DNA from: Muribaculaceae bacterium
GTDB taxonomy: Bacteria; Bacteroidota; Bacteroidia; Bacteroidales; Muribaculaceae
NCBI GenBank assembly: GCA_029060285.1
Contig: JAIDUH010000025.1
Location: 1 to 44,199, forward strand
Reading direction: 5' to 3'
DNA: 44,199 bases
Positions 34,957 through 43,920 of this stretch are shown here, piece by piece. The translations under genes were made by a program, and so were the position numbers. Numbering within the stretch: the stretch's first letter is position 1; every line of letters starts with the position of its first letter. A model generated the notes under the pieces. The model searched no databases. It was not told the origin of the DNA and saw only the letters and a list, made by a program, of their open reading frames with translations.

Positions 34957-35712
34957 TCAAAAATTCTTTTGATTGTCAGCTGAACGTTTTTTTTTATATT
35001 CTTGTCGTAAGAGTGCAGGCAGCGTTGATAATATACACCAACATCGTTTTAGCTGCTTCTTAGGTTCGGAATATATGCGGTATATGAACTCCATATGATT
35101 GCGGATCATCCAATCAGGAGCTCTCTTTATCTTTAAACCACTGAAAAAATTGAAAGTAGCGCCTATGGCTATCATAACTCCGTGATGCAAATAAGGCTTG
35201 AGGTTAGCCATAAATCTCTCTTGTTTGGGTGCTCCCAGAGAGATCCAGATGATTTCAGCTTTATCATCCTCTATCATCTGGGCAATCTTGGGATAATCAA
35301 ACTCTTCGACCGGAAGGAACGGAAGTTCCTTGAAAGTCATAGAAGCTACATTTGGATTGATCTTGATAAGTTCATTTTTCAGACTGTCGAGAGTGCTCTG
35401 TTTAGCTCCTAAAAAAATCATACGATATTTATCTGCAGAGACGATATCAAGGAAAATATCACTTCCGGCATATTGGTCACGGTGAATGTTGTATATCCAC
35501 TTAAGATAGACCGGGACATAGCTGCTGTCGCAAATGGAAAACATTCCGCCATTGATCACATCAAGATAATCTTTGTTCATGTATGTGTTGTGGAGTATGT
35601 TCCCATCCGATACGCATATGTAGTCGCTGCCAGGTTGCTTCAGCCGGTTTGCGATGGATGAGCTAACTTTATTTTTGTCGAATTCGTATCGTATGTTGAA
35701 GAATGATTCCAT
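34957..35712 (-). CDS. WecG/TagA/CpsF family glycosyltransferase
   Basis: A 251-residue membrane-associated transferase that usually adds the second sugar (a HexNAc such as ManNAc or ManNAcA) to an undecaprenyl-linked acceptor. Family blocks are DGNILHNTYMNKDYLDVINGG near residue 40, GSDIFLDIV, FLGAKQSTL, WISLGAPKQERFM with the conserved acidic/basic pair, and the C-terminal APDWMIRNHMEFIYRI. It works with the WecA-like starter, which is encoded far away at 9459, so the two polysaccharide blocks probably serve one pathway. A 147-base AT-rich spacer without features separates it from the next gene. Confidence 0.9.
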   Translation of the reverse strand: MESFFNIRYEFDKNKVSSSIANRLKQPGSDYICVSDGNILHNTYMNKDYLDVINGGMFSICDSSYVPVYLKWIYNIHRDQYAGSDIFLDIVSADKYRMIFLGAKQSTLDSLKNELIKINPNVASMTFKELPFLPVEEFDYPKIAQMIEDDKAEIIWISLGAPKQERFMANLKPYLHHGVMIAIGATFNFFSGLKIKRAPDWMIRNHMEFIYRIYSEPKKQLKRCWCILSTLPALLRQEYKKKRSADNQKNF

Positions 35713-35734
35713 TGTTTAATATTTTATGGAGCAG

Positions 35735-36670
35735 TTACTTCCTTATTCCTTTTCTCAATCTCCCATTTAATGTTGAGATGAAATTATTGAGAAAAGTCAT
35801 TAACTTACCATATATACGATAACGGATACTCCAGTACTTTATTGCATCCTGCAGCACGTTGTTCTCAGGTTTTAAAAAGGGTGGAAGTATAAACTCACGC
35901 ATATGCTCCTCCTCGAATTCGATTCTATATCTGTTATAGTTGTTGCAGTGTGTACCCTCACAATTGAACCCATCGTTGCGCACAAGAGATCTGGCCGGAC
36001 AGATGGTATATTTCCCCTGCTTGTGCATCTCATAGCAGAAGCGAACATACCATGAACTTATAATACCCCGTTTATGATTTCGCAACATTACGAATAAATC
36101 GCTTCCATGTGAATTGAATGCTTTCTGCTTGTTGCGGTCGCCACACAATATATCAAAGTCTTTGACCTCCCAGTCGACTGTGTCCCAGCGGTCTTTCCAG
36201 GTAGCCCAGGACCAGCTTTGAGCCCTGCCGTTAAGATATACATCTCCTTCTATATGTGTTGCTATTTTTGTGCTGAATCCAGATATTTGAAAAATCCTTT
36301 CGTCGTTTTCGAAAGTATTGAGCATCTGATTCATAAAACGTAGAAAGCTTTTCGAAACATATAGGTCGTCTTCCACTACAATGGCTTTCCCATATGAATT
36401 AATCACGTTTGTTACCCCCTCGATAATAGAAGGTGCCAAACCCTTGTTTAGAGGAGAGAATACGTAATTAAGGGATTTGAATCCGGTTATTGTCTTCACG
36501 TACTCTCTCACTTGGCTGACTTTTTCAGCCTCGTCTTTTTTTTGTGGCCGGGGACCGTCTACGAATATGTAGAGATCGCTGTCCTTAGCTTCCGGATTGA
36601 ACTTGAGTGCCTTTATTGTGGTTTTTAGGGAATCGAGTCGATTAAACGCAAAGACAATTATAGGGCTCAT
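35735..36670 (-). CDS. GT-A-fold glycosyltransferase (GT2/GT13-like)
   Basis: A 311-residue putative glycosyltransferase beginning with IVFAFNRLDSLKTTIKAL, the first strand and helix of a GT-A fold. IVVEDDLYVSKSFLRFMN near residues 95-110 contains the EDD metal-binding motif, and SWSWATWKDRWD near residue 160 is a family block often seen in bacterial surface-glycan transferases. The C-terminal part has no membrane segment. Its start overlaps the stop of the acyltransferase gene by one base (TAATG), which is a sign of coupled translation. Specificity is unknown. Confidence 0.78.
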   Translation of the reverse strand: MSPIIVFAFNRLDSLKTTIKALKFNPEAKDSDLYIFVDGPRPQKKDEAEKVSQVREYVKTITGFKSLNYVFSPLNKGLAPSIIEGVTNVINSYGKAIVVEDDLYVSKSFLRFMNQMLNTFENDERIFQISGFSTKIATHIEGDVYLNGRAQSWSWATWKDRWDTVDWEVKDFDILCGDRNKQKAFNSHGSDLFVMLRNHKRGIISSWYVRFCYEMHKQGKYTICPARSLVRNDGFNCEGTHCNNYNRYRIEFEEEHMREFILPPFLKPENNVLQDAIKYWSIRYRIYGKLMTFLNNFISTLNGRLRKGIRK

Positions 36671-37281
36671 TATAGTGGTCTTTTCAGTTTTTTCTTAAGG
36701 AATTTCTCATGAATTTGGTTGTCCTCTTCCGATCTAAATCTACGCTTGATGATAGTAGCCGGGTTTCCGCCTACCATTGTGCGTGCCGGCACATCCTTGG
36801 TCACGACAGAACCAGCTGCAACGATAGCTCCGTCACCAATCTTAATACCTCCCATAATTATTGCACCGTAACCTATCCAAACGTCGGATCCTATTTCAGT
36901 AGGATAGTCCGATCCCCTATGAGCTTCCCATATAGTTGACTTTGGATCGTCGAAGCAATGTTCGTTTTTCCCAATGAACTTAACATAAGGAGCGCACAAT
37001 ACATAGTCTCCAAAATGTATGTCTGTGCCAATATAGCATTTAGGACCGAACTGGACACAATGGCCCAAAGACACATCCTTATTGGGCGAGAAGATTTCAA
37101 CGTCTGAAGGGATACGCACCATACCGTGTGTTTTTATCCAAGGTTGCATGATCTTAAACCTAATAAAACTTCTCAGACGATTAAAAATCTGTCGGATATT
37201 GTGGACGTAAATTGACCGTCCCGGCCGGATATTGTGGTCGATCATTTTCATTTGTCCGTTATTTGAGAGCTTAGGAATCAA
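36670..37281 (-). CDS. Hexapeptide-repeat acyltransferase (CatB/WcaF-like)
   Basis: A 203-residue left-handed beta-helix acyltransferase, probably O-acetylating the repeat unit. The hexapeptide repeats include GSDVWIGYGAIIMGGIKIG followed by GAIVAAGSVVTKDVPA and the closing GGNPATIIKRRF. A 40-residue Arg/Phe-rich N-terminal arm precedes the coil. The gene start overlaps the upstream WbsX-like gene by four bases and its stop overlaps the next gene by one. It is the second acyltransferase of the locus, after the one at 25493, so two acylation sites are possible. Confidence 0.85.
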   Translation of the reverse strand: MIPKLSNNGQMKMIDHNIRPGRSIYVHNIRQIFNRLRSFIRFKIMQPWIKTHGMVRIPSDVEIFSPNKDVSLGHCVQFGPKCYIGTDIHFGDYVLCAPYVKFIGKNEHCFDDPKSTIWEAHRGSDYPTEIGSDVWIGYGAIIMGGIKIGDGAIVAAGSVVTKDVPARTMVGGNPATIIKRRFRSEEDNQIHEKFLKKKLKRPL

Positions 37282-38408
37282 CGCAAAAGAGTTTGTTTAT
37301 TTTCGAACTCGTCTATTGCGCCCCGCAGTGCTTCTATGAATCCTCTGCCATGGGTTATATCAGGTTCCATATAGTTTCCTTCACCCCATTCATTCCAGGA
37401 TTTAAGGAAGATAATCCTACGATCTTCGGGTTTATCTTTTATTGCATTGAGGGCGTCGATAGTGTGCTGTCTGAAAAATTCTGGTTCTGAGTTATATAAA
37501 ATAATACCATTTCTGCCCGAGCGAGGAGAGTGATCCCATTGTGGTATAATGATTGGAGCCACATCGTCTGCTTTTTCCTTATCTGTGATGAAATTAGGAA
37601 AGACTTCCTTGTAGTCCATAGCATATGGTGTTACGCAGTGGAAGAGACCATGTAGATATTTCTTTGTATGCTTCACTATCTTTCCCAATTTACCAAGTTT
37701 CTTGAGCATGGGACTTAGTTCTTTATCGAGCCTCTGATACATAACCATGTCGAATCCTTTGGTAATGAAATCATCTTTGTCTAATTCCGGGCGCCCCAAA
37801 TAGCACACCGTAAAGATGCCATCGAATCCAGCCTCTTTAGCAAGAATTTGAAATCTGTCAAGGTATTCCTTCGGAAGACTGGATGGATCATATATAACAA
37901 ACAGTGGTTTGTTGCCAATTTTTATATATCTCTTATCTTTGAAGGCCTTAAGAAGATAACTGAAATGTTGCAGTATGTCTTCTTCTCCAGGATAGTCCTG
38001 ATCTATGAGCATCTTATTGGCAGAAGTCCCATCTTTGTTCCATTGTTTAGAAAACCAACTATGATTAGCCCATCCGAGACAAAAAGGAAAGTCGGGACGA
38101 CCACTTTCAAGCACGGAATCGAATATATCGTTCATCAACTGACGTCCCCTCCCAAACCAATAGTGCCAATACATAAACCCTGAAATCCCAGCCTCTTTTG
38201 CCAATTGTGCCTGGGTTTCCCTTACTTCAGGATCCTTAAGATTGTAATAGCCAAGTTCCGTGGGGACGCGTGGTTGGTCGTGCCCTTTAAAGTATGATTT
38301 AGCCTTTCCAACATTGGTCCACTCCGTGAACCCTTTGCCCCACCACTCATCATTTTCCTTGAATGAGTGAAATTGCGGTAGATAGAATGCTATTATCTTT
38401 GTTTTCAT
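37278..38408 (-). CDS. WbsX-like glycoside hydrolase 99-type glycan protein
   Basis: A 376-residue protein of the WbsX/GH99-like family, which occurs in O-antigen and capsule loci. It opens with IIAFYLPQFHSFKENDEWWG and GFTEWTNV, the defining N-terminal block, followed by GISGFMYWHYWFGRGRQL. The C-terminal FLKSWNEWGEGNYMEPD block is also typical. No signal peptide is seen, so it acts in the cytoplasm or on the inner face. WbsX proteins are annotated as putative glycosyltransferases despite their similarity to GH99 endo-mannosidases; the true reaction is unsettled. Confidence 0.88.
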   Translation of the reverse strand: MKTKIIAFYLPQFHSFKENDEWWGKGFTEWTNVGKAKSYFKGHDQPRVPTELGYYNLKDPEVRETQAQLAKEAGISGFMYWHYWFGRGRQLMNDIFDSVLESGRPDFPFCLGWANHSWFSKQWNKDGTSANKMLIDQDYPGEEDILQHFSYLLKAFKDKRYIKIGNKPLFVIYDPSSLPKEYLDRFQILAKEAGFDGIFTVCYLGRPELDKDDFITKGFDMVMYQRLDKELSPMLKKLGKLGKIVKHTKKYLHGLFHCVTPYAMDYKEVFPNFITDKEKADDVAPIIIPQWDHSPRSGRNGIILYNSEPEFFRQHTIDALNAIKDKPEDRRIIFLKSWNEWGEGNYMEPDITHGRGFIEALRGAIDEFENKQTLLR

Positions 38409-38410
38409 TA

Positions 38411-39580
38411 TTATGAAATGTACTCCTGTTTTGTTTCAATTCGTCGGGCTTTGTCATTTTTTGCGATGTATATACCGACTACGTAGGGAAATAACCATGA
38501 ATACCAGAATGGATATGCCCTTTGCATGAAGCAAAGCGCTATCAGTATAAAGAAACTGATAGTATACCGGTAGTCTGGTTTAGAAGGAATTACACTAATA
38601 TAGAAAAGTAAAGCTAAAATTGTACCAATCATGCCGTAGTGGAGAATATATATCTTATAGCCGGCGCCACTGATCAAATCCATATTAGCCTTACCTTTTA
38701 CACTAGTCCAGAAATATTCAGTGCCTTTGACACGTTTGAATTCATAATCGGTATTGTTGTAAAACCTATTGTTGCCTTTGATACCACCGTTTTGGTCATA
38801 TTCCATTCGGCTAATGATCATTTCATTTAGTGTGTTATCACCTCCGCTCCATGACAAAGCTCCTGCCACGATGACTCCGATAATACCCAACGTAATGAGA
38901 CCCTTGCTGATGCTGTTGATTTTGAGCATGATAAAGCCAATCGATGCCAAAAGATATCCAGCAAGTGAGAGGGAAAAGAGGACAGACACTGCCATTATTA
39001 TATTCCAAGGGCATTTCTTGAAGTCGAAATGATTTGCCATCATAAGGAATGTGCTGACGATTGCTAAATGGCCTGGTTCGAGGAAAAATCCGTTGAATCT
39101 TGCCATTCGGAATTCATCGAAGGTCGATTGGATATAGAAAATATAATTTGTGTATGGTAAATATCCTTCATGCACAAATGTACCAATCGAAGGAAGAGGA
39201 ATGAACAAAGTGATCCAATACAGGAGTAGTCCGGGTATAAGAAGTATGGCATACCATTTAGTGGTGAATTTTAGCAAGTCTTTCATATATTCGTATGGAA
39301 GCTGTACTAAATATAAAACCGGTAAGTATTGCATTACTGTCTTCATTCCGTTAGACCATCCGTCGAGCCAGGTTGACCAAAGTGTCAATCCCAGCATGGC
39401 TAATAGAATCCATCCGGTCTTTGAGTCAACACTGAATTTGATTGGCAGGAAGCTCAATGATATGATCATGCCGGCGTTTGCCACAATTAAAAGAAGCAGC
39501 AACGGCACCGACAACATTGGCCAAGCATATGTCGAAGTCAACAGCCACCAGAGATTTACAATTTTAAATATTGTCCACAT
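38411..39580 (-). CDS. Wzy-like O-antigen/capsule polymerase
   Basis: A polytopic membrane protein of 389 residues with about ten hydrophobic helices. The large loop between helices carries the FNGFFLEPGHLAIVSTF segment, found in many Wzy-type polymerases of Bacteroidetes and Firmicutes. It would join lipid-linked repeat units at the periplasmic face. The ATG at 39580 (MWTIFKIVNLWW) was chosen; a TTG two codons upstream overlaps the flippase stop and is less likely. It directly follows the flippase gene, the usual Wzx-Wzy pairing. Confidence 0.82.
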   Translation of the reverse strand: MWTIFKIVNLWWLLTSTYAWPMLSVPLLLLLIVANAGMIISLSFLPIKFSVDSKTGWILLAMLGLTLWSTWLDGWSNGMKTVMQYLPVLYLVQLPYEYMKDLLKFTTKWYAILLIPGLLLYWITLFIPLPSIGTFVHEGYLPYTNYIFYIQSTFDEFRMARFNGFFLEPGHLAIVSTFLMMANHFDFKKCPWNIIMAVSVLFSLSLAGYLLASIGFIMLKINSISKGLITLGIIGVIVAGALSWSGGDNTLNEMIISRMEYDQNGGIKGNNRFYNNTDYEFKRVKGTEYFWTSVKGKANMDLISGAGYKIYILHYGMIGTILALLFYISVIPSKPDYRYTISFFILIALCFMQRAYPFWYSWLFPYVVGIYIAKNDKARRIETKQEYIS

Positions 39581-39582
39581 TA

Positions 39583-41121
39583 TCAACTTTGTGTCTTATG
39601 GAGTTTGTCTTTGATCATACCAAGAATGAATTGCCGGTCTTCTCTACTCAACCCGAGTATTGCGGCGATAAATAGCCCGCAAATGCCCGCTGTCGCGGTG
39701 CGCAAAAGTATAAGAAGAAAAGGATCGGCTGAAGTTGACGCCAGGGGGGGGAGAAGATAAGCGGCTCCACCGATGACGGATACCTTCAAAACCGGGACAG
39801 CCACTTCTTTGAAATATTTCGTGGGGCTGAGATTTACTTGTCTCCTGGCTACATATATTCTTACAAACTGGGCGGTAGCCATCACTGCAATCAGAATTAT
39901 TAAAGACAGTATTGCGCTCCCTCCCAGGGCAAAAGCAAGGGCGGCAATCGGGATATATGCCAACGTTATCGCACCCACGGACAGCTGATATCTCTTGATT
40001 TTTCCTGTCGCCTGGATAAGACGGCTGATAGGAGGCTCCAATGAAATCACCATGCAATAGACGAGAATCAGCTGAGAGAACGCTGTCATGAAAGGAGTCT
40101 TTGCGTCATTACCGAGCCAAAGGTAAAGAAGTCCGTCCATATTGCAAATCAGTGGAAACGATAATATAAACAGCAGAAGAAACGACATTTTGGAAGTTTT
40201 CATCACTAAGTTGTGGGCTCTTCCATAGTCTTCTGAAGCGTAGGATTTTATGATTTGTGGACTTACTGCCATATATAAATTTGTTGAAAATCCACTTATG
40301 ACACTCTGAATTCTATCGGCTATTGCTTTGGCGGTATTGAGAATCGGTCCGAAATACATATTCAGTAATATATTCTGGCCTTGGTTGTCGAGCATCCCGG
40401 AAATGGACCCGAAAAGATTCCATCCGGTATATCCCAAAAGATCCTTGAAGAGACTGCCGTTCCATTTCCAGATATATCTGCAATAATGGATTTTTGAGTG
40501 GCAATACTGCATCGACATAAGAAACACTACAATACTGATAGAGGCTGTAAAAATGCCGTAGAGAATCAACCGGTCTCCTCCGTAATTTATAAGAATAAAT
40601 GCTATAGCCAATTTAAACACGCCCTCCACCACGCTGAAGATTGCGAAGGCATCCATGCGCTCGTTTGCCACTATCGACGAGGTGTAGGGTATGGTGATCA
40701 GTCCAAATACAAAGGAAACGAGTGTAGTCTGGAATACCCAATATGCGGCATGAACGCGGTCAGAAGGAATGTCAAGCCATTTTTCTATGAAAAAGTACCC
40801 GAGAGCTTCCCCGACAAATATCATGATACCCGACAATATGATAAATGTCAGAAGCAATAATGTGAATGTGTGACTGTATTTTTCGTAATCTTCCTTTCCG
40901 AGATGAAAAGACAGGTATCGCTGGCTAGCGGAAGTGAGGGCTCCGGTCAGAATCGAAAGTGACATTACGACACTTGCGATTACACTAAATACACCATAGT
41001 CGATTTTCCCGAGAGCCTCAAGTGTGATACGAACAGCATATAGATTGATGAAAGTCAAGAATATAAGTCGGAAATATAGCAGTCCGGTATTCTTTATTAT
41101 GCGGCTGTTTGCAGACTTCAT
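39583..41121 (-). CDS. Wzx-like oligosaccharide flippase
   Basis: A MATE/PST-type membrane protein of about 512 residues with some 12-14 helices that would flip the undecaprenyl-linked repeat unit across the inner membrane. The N-terminal KNTGLLYFRLIFLTFINLYAVRI segment and the GKIDYGVFSVI loop are typical of polysaccharide flippases. I chose the ATG at 41121. The frame continues upstream to a TTG at 41157, but the added residues do not look like family sequence. It is the first gene of the minus-strand operon and has a promoter-like site about 210 bases upstream. Confidence 0.85.
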   Translation of the reverse strand: MKSANSRIIKNTGLLYFRLIFLTFINLYAVRITLEALGKIDYGVFSVIASVVMSLSILTGALTSASQRYLSFHLGKEDYEKYSHTFTLLLLTFIILSGIMIFVGEALGYFFIEKWLDIPSDRVHAAYWVFQTTLVSFVFGLITIPYTSSIVANERMDAFAIFSVVEGVFKLAIAFILINYGGDRLILYGIFTASISIVVFLMSMQYCHSKIHYCRYIWKWNGSLFKDLLGYTGWNLFGSISGMLDNQGQNILLNMYFGPILNTAKAIADRIQSVISGFSTNLYMAVSPQIIKSYASEDYGRAHNLVMKTSKMSFLLLFILSFPLICNMDGLLYLWLGNDAKTPFMTAFSQLILVYCMVISLEPPISRLIQATGKIKRYQLSVGAITLAYIPIAALAFALGGSAILSLIILIAVMATAQFVRIYVARRQVNLSPTKYFKEVAVPVLKVSVIGGAAYLLPPLASTSADPFLLILLRTATAGICGLFIAAILGLSREDRQFILGMIKDKLHKTQS

Positions 41122-41331
41122 TGCGATAATTGTCGGGACATATTCCACTCTTGTCAAATATCAGATAGACATTCGACAAATTTTTGCAGTAGAAATAATG
41201 TAAAAATATGAGTCTTAATTAATAGGATGCTTTTATAGATGTGAAAACACCTTTGACTCTTATATATACTTTTTCTTCCCACTGTCAGACAATAGTTTGA
41301 AGCAGGAAGGGGTGATTCTTAATTTGGAAAG

Positions 41332-41339
41332 CAAAGTTA
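41332..41339 (-). promoter_or_regulatory. -7 element of the minus-strand polysaccharide operon
   Basis: The minus strand reads TAACTTTG, a full match to TAnnTTTG. The start site would be near 41325, giving an unusually long leader of about 205 bases before the flippase ATG at 41121. The -33 region lacks a clear TTTG. Confidence 0.5.
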
Positions 41340-41757
41340 TAAAAAAAAAACGAGACAAGAAAATTTTACTTGTGAAATCATTAAATAAACGTCATAATAT
41401 ATTCTTTTCTTGATGCACTTTACTGTAAATGGTATCTGATTTCACGGCTCTTTCATTTATGATTATATAGATCCACATAACGCTAGTAGTGTGACAGATA
41501 GATTTCTGCAATTTTTATTGCTGACATATTCGTACATGTCAAATTTTATTATTAGCACCATGTATTAATATAAACAAAGACACGAAAATGAAGCTCAAGA
41601 TATTCAAGTGTCTTCCTTGGTTTCTACGAAGTTCGTTTTCATATACCTACAATACATACAAAATTACAATAATAAACAGTGCAACAATTCATAAATAATT
41701 TTTTTCAGCAAGTTGAAAGACCAAACAGTCAACTTCTCGTTAAAAATACGTCAAAAA

Positions 41758-41789
41758 TTTGTAGATTCGATTAATTGTTCTTAACTTTG
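41758..41789 (+). promoter_or_regulatory. Promoter of the PL11 lyase gene
   Basis: TTTG at 41758-41761 is followed after 20 bases by TAACTTTG at 41782-41789, a full Bacteroidetes -33/-7 match. Transcription should start near 41796, about 21 bases before the ATG. Confidence 0.78.
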
Positions 41790-41816
41790 TAAAATCTAAC
41801 CTATACGATCAATCAA

Positions 41817-43892
41817 ATGAAGAAATTTTCATTCAGTTTTGCCGTTGCTGCTTTTGCGACATCGATGTTAATGGCACATGATGTGGATGTCAATGACAGA
41901 GCCCTATGGGGTGCAGTGTGCGGAGCATCTAATGCTACTTACTACAATGAGACTCTTGAGAAAATGCTTGTATCTTGGCGGATGTTGCCGGGCGACTCTT
42001 CTGACACTGCTTTCGACCTTTATCGTAAAATGACAGGGGGAAAGGAAGAAAAACTTAATAAAGAGCCAATTTTTGGAACTAATTTTCAAGATCTCACACT
42101 TTCTTTTAGCGGTCGTGGCGGGGGAGATGCCACTTATCGTCTCACTTATGCAGGTAGCGATGAGACAATTGGCCTATACGTGCTTCCCAACAAGCAGAGG
42201 GTAAGTAAACTTCCATATATCTCGATTCCCTTAACAGAGACATCTGATGTGTGCTCAATAGAGGGGATGGAATATCAGGCAAATGATGTCAGCGTAGGTG
42301 ATCTCAATGGCGACGGACAGATGGAGATAGTCGTGAAGCGTCTGTTGGCACATGGGGACAATGATGGTACAGGCGGAGGACAGTCTCCTACCGAGGTACG
42401 CCACACTCTTCTCTATGAGGCATATAAACTTGACGGTACGATGTTATGGAGAGTCTGTTCGGGACCGAATATCTTGCTCGGCAACAGCAGCTCATTCGCC
42501 ATCGCTGATTTTGACGGTGACGGACGGGCGGAAATGGCAATAAAGACCGGAGAGGGAACAGTCTTCGGCGACGGTATGGAGATTGGTGACACTGACGGCG
42601 ATGGCAAGACAGATTACCGAGGTGGAGGCAATTATATAGGAGCCGGCCCCGAATTCTTCTCTATCGTTGATGGGGAAAGTGGAAAGGAGCTCGCACGCGC
42701 CGACTTCATCAAGCGTGGCAAAAGCGAGGATTGGGGCGACAACTACTTTAAACGCGCCAGCAGTCTCAGGGTTGGTGTAGGGAATTTTGACGGGAAACTG
42801 CCTTCTGTCATATTGGGACGAGGTGTCTATGCCAAGTCTGTGATCGAAGCATGGGACTACCGCGACGGTAAGTTGACACGCCGTTGGCAATTCAATACTG
42901 ATGATAAATTGACAGGTAAGGATGGTCTTGCCTACAGCAAGTATGCAGGGCAAGGAAATCATTCACTGAGCGTAGGCGACGTGGATGGAGATGGCTTTGA
43001 CGAGATAGTGTATGGCGCTATGACAGTGGATCATGACGGAATTGGTCTCTATTCCTCTTGTCTTGGCCATGGCGATGCCCTGCATCTCGGTAAGTTTGAT
43101 CCTTCGCGACCCGGACTTCAGATATTTTCATGCTTTGAGACAGGCAAAACGGAGGTAGCTCTCCGTGACGCTGCTGACGGAAGCATCATCTACGACCATA
43201 AGAGCGCTACTGATGGAGATATGGGACGAGCTTTAATCGCCGACATAGATCCGGCTTCGCCTGGCTGTGAGTTGTGGTGGTATAAGAGCACCGTTCATGA
43301 CATCAACGGCAATGAGCTTCCGGGCGCCCGTGCCGATTATCCGGGATCGACCAATTTTGCAATCTGGTTTGATGGTTCTCTCAACCGCCAGGTCTTTACG
43401 GGAACTAAAATCGACAGTCGCCAGAAAGGTCGTGTATTTACGATCTATCGCTACGATGTCACTCACATCAATGGCACCAAGGAAAATCCATGTTTCTACG
43501 GAGATATACTTGGCGACTGGCGTGAGGAACTAATCTTTCCGACTTATGACAAGACTCAGGAGCTGCGTATATTCTCTACATGGATTCCTACCGCTCACCG
43601 TATACCATGGTTGATGACTGACCATGTGTATGAGATGAGCGCATTGAACCAAAACATCGGTTATAATCAGCCCACTCATACAGGATATTATCTCGGTTCA
43701 GACTATAAGAGTGATGAAGATATATGGGCTTCTGCCGGGGTTGCTGATGGCGATACCAACGGAGTTGAAGATATTAGCTCTGACAATGCTTTACATGAAG
43801 AAGGTGTCATTTATGACCTCATGGGCAGAAAGATAGAAAATCCTTCTTCAGGTATATATATCCTCAATGGAAAGAAATTCGTAGTAAAGTAG
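41817..43892 (+). CDS. Rhamnogalacturonan lyase, polysaccharide lyase family 11
   Basis: A 691-residue secreted enzyme that should cleave the rhamnosyl-galacturonate backbone of pectin rhamnogalacturonan I by beta-elimination. A signal peptide ends near residue 20 (MLMA). The eight-bladed propeller of PL11 is recognisable from repeated calcium-binding loops: GDLNGDGQMEIV, DFDGDGRAEMAIK, DTDGDGKTDY and GDVDGDGFDEIV. The YesW-type blocks SSSFAIADFDG, GRALIADIDPASPG and GDILGDWREELIFPT are also present. The last ~30 residues (ending GIYILNGKKFVVK) form a C-terminal sorting-like tail, as in the protein at 3319. It has its own strong promoter and no visible SusC/SusD neighbours. Confidence 0.93.
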   Translation: MKKFSFSFAVAAFATSMLMAHDVDVNDRALWGAVCGASNATYYNETLEKMLVSWRMLPGDSSDTAFDLYRKMTGGKEEKLNKEPIFGTNFQDLTLSFSGRGGGDATYRLTYAGSDETIGLYVLPNKQRVSKLPYISIPLTETSDVCSIEGMEYQANDVSVGDLNGDGQMEIVVKRLLAHGDNDGTGGGQSPTEVRHTLLYEAYKLDGTMLWRVCSGPNILLGNSSSFAIADFDGDGRAEMAIKTGEGTVFGDGMEIGDTDGDGKTDYRGGGNYIGAGPEFFSIVDGESGKELARADFIKRGKSEDWGDNYFKRASSLRVGVGNFDGKLPSVILGRGVYAKSVIEAWDYRDGKLTRRWQFNTDDKLTGKDGLAYSKYAGQGNHSLSVGDVDGDGFDEIVYGAMTVDHDGIGLYSSCLGHGDALHLGKFDPSRPGLQIFSCFETGKTEVALRDAADGSIIYDHKSATDGDMGRALIADIDPASPGCELWWYKSTVHDINGNELPGARADYPGSTNFAIWFDGSLNRQVFTGTKIDSRQKGRVFTIYRYDVTHINGTKENPCFYGDILGDWREELIFPTYDKTQELRIFSTWIPTAHRIPWLMTDHVYEMSALNQNIGYNQPTHTGYYLGSDYKSDEDIWASAGVADGDTNGVEDISSDNALHEEGVIYDLMGRKIENPSSGIYILNGKKFVVK

Positions 43893-43920
43893 ATTAAAAA
43901 AGAAACAGGTTTAAAACTAT

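Larger units (their letters stand above)
41122..41816. other. Divergent AT-rich spacer
   Basis: Nearly 700 bases separate the flippase from the PL11 lyase, and they contain no convincing gene. The sequence is very AT-rich and holds a minus-strand promoter element near 41332 for the polysaccharide operon and a full plus-strand promoter at 41758 for the lyase. A 36-codon frame at 41588-41698 looks spurious. The long leader of the operon contains no hairpin with a T-run that I can see and no UpxY-type antiterminator gene. Confidence 0.6.

Noticed and set aside
41588-41698. 36-codon frame in the AT-rich divergent spacer
   Set aside because: Short, low-complexity product with no ribosome-binding context or similarity; it lies between two promoters and is more likely chance.
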